Shown one piece after another: positions 29,986 to 32,313 of a DNA stretch of 32,313 nucleotides. The stretch is from Gammaproteobacteria bacterium (GTDB lineage Bacteria > Pseudomonadota > Gammaproteobacteria > Xanthomonadales > Xanthomonadaceae): contig JAAYXJ010000062.1 in NCBI GenBank assembly GCA_012515985.1, positions 1 through 32,313 of the forward strand, given 5' to 3'. How positions within the stretch are numbered: position 1 is the first letter of the stretch; each line of letters opens with the position of its first letter. The notes beneath the pieces were generated by a model that worked only from the letters and a program-made list of their open reading frames with translations, did not search any database and was not told the origin of the DNA. Position numbers and translations under genes: made by a program.

Positions 29986-31260
29986 ATGGAGTCGCTGGCC
30001 ACCCTGCGCCGCTGGAAGGAACACCTTGCCGATCGCGCCCGGGCGCGATCCTTCGCCCGCTTCCTTGGCCGCCGCTTCATGGACGACCGGCTGTTCGAAG
30101 CAGCTGGCGCGCTGTCCTTCACCACCCTGCTGGCGCTGGTGCCGCTCTCGATCGTGGTGTTCGGGGTGCTCTCGGCCTTCCCGGTGTTCGAGCAGTGGAG
30201 CGACATGTTGCGTGGCTTCATCTTCACCAATTTCGTGCCCAGCGCCGCGCAGGCGGTGGAGACGTACCTGCTGCAGTTCTCCCTCAATTCCGGCCAACTC
30301 ACCGCCGTGGGCGTGATCACGCTGGTGGTGACGGTACTGATCACGCTGCAGGGCGTGGAGGCGACTTTCAACCGCATCTGGCGCGTGCGCTCGGCCAGGC
30401 CCCAGGTGTGGCGGTTCCTGGTGTACTGGACGGTACTGACCCTGGGAGCGCTGGTGGCCAGCGCCTCGATCGCCGTGGTGACGAGCGTGTTCGCGATGGA
30501 CGTGTTTCGCACGGTCACCGGCGCCTGGCTGCAGCGCAACCTGGTGGGCGCTGCGCCGTTCGTGATCGAACTGGTGGCGATCGCCGCGATCTACAGGGTG
30601 GTGCCGCACCGCACGGTGAAATGGCGGCACGCGTTCGCCGGCGCATTCCTGGCGGCGGTGCTGCTGGAACTGCTCAAGCGCTTGATCGCGATGTACCTGG
30701 GCAGCTTCGATGCCTACCAGCGCATCTATGGCCAGGTAGCGTTCTTCCCGATCCTGTTGCTGTGGATCTACGCGGCGTGGGTGTCCGTGCTGCTGGGGGC
30801 CTCGTTCGCGGCCTCGGTGTCGGCGTTCCGGTACCAGCCGGCCGCGATGCGGTTGCCGGAGGGCTACGAGATGTTCGGCCTGCTGCGCCTGCTCGGCCGC
30901 TTTGCACAGGCGCGGCGCGAGGGCCGGGGGCTGCACAGCGAGGACATCGAGCGGCTCGAGCCTTGCCTGACCGATGCGCTCGTGCAGCAGATGCTGGGCC
31001 AGCTGGGTGCCATCAAGCTGGTCACCCGCGCGGAAAGCGGAGAATGGCTGCTCTCGCGCGATCTCGACGGGCTGACCCTGGCCGAACTCTACGAAGCCTG
31101 CAATTTGCGGGTGCCCATCAACGAGGCGCACCTGCCGTGCCGGGATGATGCGCTCGGCGTCGCCGCCGCAGCCGCGCTGGACGACCTGCGCATTCCCCTG
31201 CGCGACCGGCTGAAGCGGCGCGTGGGCAGCCTGTATGAACCGATGGAGGAGGGCGCATGA
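29986..31260 (+). CDS. YihY/BrkB family inner-membrane protein
   Basis: A 424-aa integral membrane protein of the YihY (virulence factor BrkB) family, formerly annotated as RNase BN, a name now considered wrong for this family. Six hydrophobic helices lie in the first 270 residues, with AAGALSFTTLLALVPLSIVVFGVLSAFPVF, LQGVEATFNRIWRVR and the late YGQVAFFPILLLWIYAAWVSVLLGASFAA. The soluble C-terminal region (about 285-424) contains LGQLGAIKLVTRAESGEWLLSRDLDGLTLAELYEACN, which looks like a small winged-helix module. The stop overlaps the next start as ATGA. Function unknown. Confidence 0.88.
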   Translation: MESLATLRRWKEHLADRARARSFARFLGRRFMDDRLFEAAGALSFTTLLALVPLSIVVFGVLSAFPVFEQWSDMLRGFIFTNFVPSAAQAVETYLLQFSLNSGQLTAVGVITLVVTVLITLQGVEATFNRIWRVRSARPQVWRFLVYWTVLTLGALVASASIAVVTSVFAMDVFRTVTGAWLQRNLVGAAPFVIELVAIAAIYRVVPHRTVKWRHAFAGAFLAAVLLELLKRLIAMYLGSFDAYQRIYGQVAFFPILLLWIYAAWVSVLLGASFAASVSAFRYQPAAMRLPEGYEMFGLLRLLGRFAQARREGRGLHSEDIERLEPCLTDALVQQMLGQLGAIKLVTRAESGEWLLSRDLDGLTLAELYEACNLRVPINEAHLPCRDDALGVAAAAALDDLRIPLRDRLKRRVGSLYEPMEEGA

Positions 31261-31835
31261 TTTACCGATGGCTGTTGGCGGCGCTGGTGGGCGCGACGGT
31301 GCTGGCGGGGTGCCAGCGCGGCGAGCCGTCCGAAGCGGGCGCCGGGACATCAAGCGGATCGCGGGAGCCGGCGGCCGGCACCGATGCGGCCGGCGACGGG
31401 CCCGCCCTGCAGGTCACGACCATCGACGATGACCGCTGGGACCTTGCGGACCACCGCGGCCAGTGGGTGGTCGTCAATTACTGGGCCACCTGGTGCGCCC
31501 CGTGCCGCGAGGAAATGCCGGAACTGTCCGCGCTGGCGAGCATGCGCCCGCACATCGAAGTGATCGGCCTGGCCTACGAGGACATCGCGCCGGAGGCGAT
31601 ACGGGCGTTCCTGGAGGAATTCCCCGTCACCTACCCGATCGCGATCATCGGGATGCTCGATCCGCCGGCGGATTTCGACATCCCCCGCGGGCTGCCGATG
31701 ACCTGGCTGATCGGACCCGATGGACGGGTGGCCCGCCGTTTCCTTGGCCCGGTGACGGCGCTGGAGATCGAAACGGCGGTAGCGGAGGCCGGCGGGCCGC
31801 CGGTTCCCGCCACGCCGGCGGGAGATCCTTCGTGA
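31257..31835 (+). CDS. TlpA-like thioredoxin-fold lipoprotein
   Basis: A 192-aa exported redox protein. It has a lipoprotein signal with lipobox VLAGC (Cys19), a Gly/Ser/Ala-rich linker to about 50, and a TlpA/ResA-like domain with VVVNYWATWCAPCREEMPEL (Cys80/Cys83) and the cis-Pro segment RGLPMTWLIGPDG. It is probably membrane-anchored in the periplasm and reduces disulfides there. Translation is coupled to yihY (ATGA) and to the acylphosphatase (GTGA). Confidence 0.88.
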   Translation: MIYRWLLAALVGATVLAGCQRGEPSEAGAGTSSGSREPAAGTDAAGDGPALQVTTIDDDRWDLADHRGQWVVVNYWATWCAPCREEMPELSALASMRPHIEVIGLAYEDIAPEAIRAFLEEFPVTYPIAIIGMLDPPADFDIPRGLPMTWLIGPDGRVARRFLGPVTALEIETAVAEAGGPPVPATPAGDPS

Positions 31836-32101
31836 CGGCGGCGCGGTTCCTGGTGTCCGGGCGGGTGCAGGGGGTGTTCTTCCGCGCTTCCACCAGGACC
31901 AGGGCTCGGGAGCTTGGGCTGCGTGGGCATGCGCTCAACCTGCCCGATGGGCGGGTGGAGGTCCTGGCCGCCGGGCTGCCGGATGCGCTGGAGGCGCTGG
32001 CGGAGTGGCTGCGGCAGGGCCCGCCTGGCGCCCGGGTCGAGGCCGTGGAACGGACGCCGGCGGCGCCAGGCGACGTGGGGGAAGGTTTCCACGTCGGCTG
32101 A
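31832..32101 (+). CDS. acyP: Acylphosphatase
   Basis: An 89-aa cytoplasmic enzyme that hydrolyses acyl phosphates. It has the family signature SGRVQGVFFRAST with catalytic Arg18 and LRGHALNLPDGRVEVLAAG with catalytic Asn36. The GTG start at 31832 gives MTAARFLVSG and forms a GTGA overlap with the TlpA-like stop; the track's longer reading frame is a shadow upstream of this point. Length is normal for the family. Confidence 0.92.
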   Translation: MTAARFLVSGRVQGVFFRASTRTRARELGLRGHALNLPDGRVEVLAAGLPDALEALAEWLRQGPPGARVEAVERTPAAPGDVGEGFHVG

Positions 32102-32143
32102 GCGGCGCCCGGTGACGGCATGGGCGGCCGGAGGCTGCGTGCC

Positions 32144-32313
<170 letters not shown>

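Overview
This is a GC-rich bacterial chromosomal window with no sign of mobile DNA, tRNA, rRNA or CRISPR. It looks like a member of the Xanthomonadaceae/Lysobacteraceae (Lysobacter, Luteimonas or Pseudoxanthomonas type). The evidence is the ahpC-ahpF-oxyR order, a split pntA, two DUF1631 proteins, a secreted S8 protease with PPC domains beside a membrane-bound wHTH-TPR regulator, and frequent GTG starts with 4-nt ATGA/GTGA overlaps. The genus call is inference from gene content, not from a database search.

Layout. 1-6.2 kb: 5' part of glnS (-), a 7TM diguanylate cyclase (+), an EamA/DMT exporter (+), msrA (+), rnk-like (-). 5.2-8.7 kb: the peroxide-defence cluster oxyR, ahpF, ahpC (all -), with a readable OxyR box and promoter in front of ahpC and two hairpins between ahpC and ahpF. 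8.8-12.7 kb: prmC and a proline iminopeptidase (+), then a three-gene operon on - (nitroreductase, 5'-3' exonuclease, NUDIX hydrolase) joined by GTGA overlaps. 12.8-17.4 kb: two adjacent, diverged DUF1631 paralogs (+). 17.4-21.8 kb: the proton-translocating transhydrogenase pntAA / pntAB-pntB (+), split by an oppositely oriented operon of an ECF-like sigma factor, a single-pass anti-sigma-like protein and a DUF3106 secreted protein. 21.8-22.8 kb: a small membrane protein (-) and sufT (+). 22.8-28.4 kb: a 951-aa wHTH-TM-TPR regulator (-) divergent from a secreted proteinase K-like S8 protease (+), followed by a stand-alone 111-aa protein that looks like the propeptide of a different S8 protease class. 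28.4-32.3 kb: asparaginase-domain protein, DUF2069 and WrbA-like (all -), the operon yihY / TlpA-like lipoprotein / acylphosphatase (+), and the 3' end of an old-yellow-enzyme family reductase (-).

Functional themes. Many genes concern redox balance: AhpC/AhpF with OxyR, MsrA, transhydrogenase (NADPH supply), WrbA-like, nitroreductase, OYE, TlpA-like. The most distinctive region is the regulator / protease / free propeptide-like protein at 22.8-28.4 kb, which could form a secreted-protease module with its own regulator and a cytoplasmic inhibitor-like protein. A second recurring signal is a TAnnnT -10-like hexamer very close to many starts. For prmC, sufT and yihY it sits so close to the start codon, with no Shine-Dalgarno, that leaderless mRNAs are likely.
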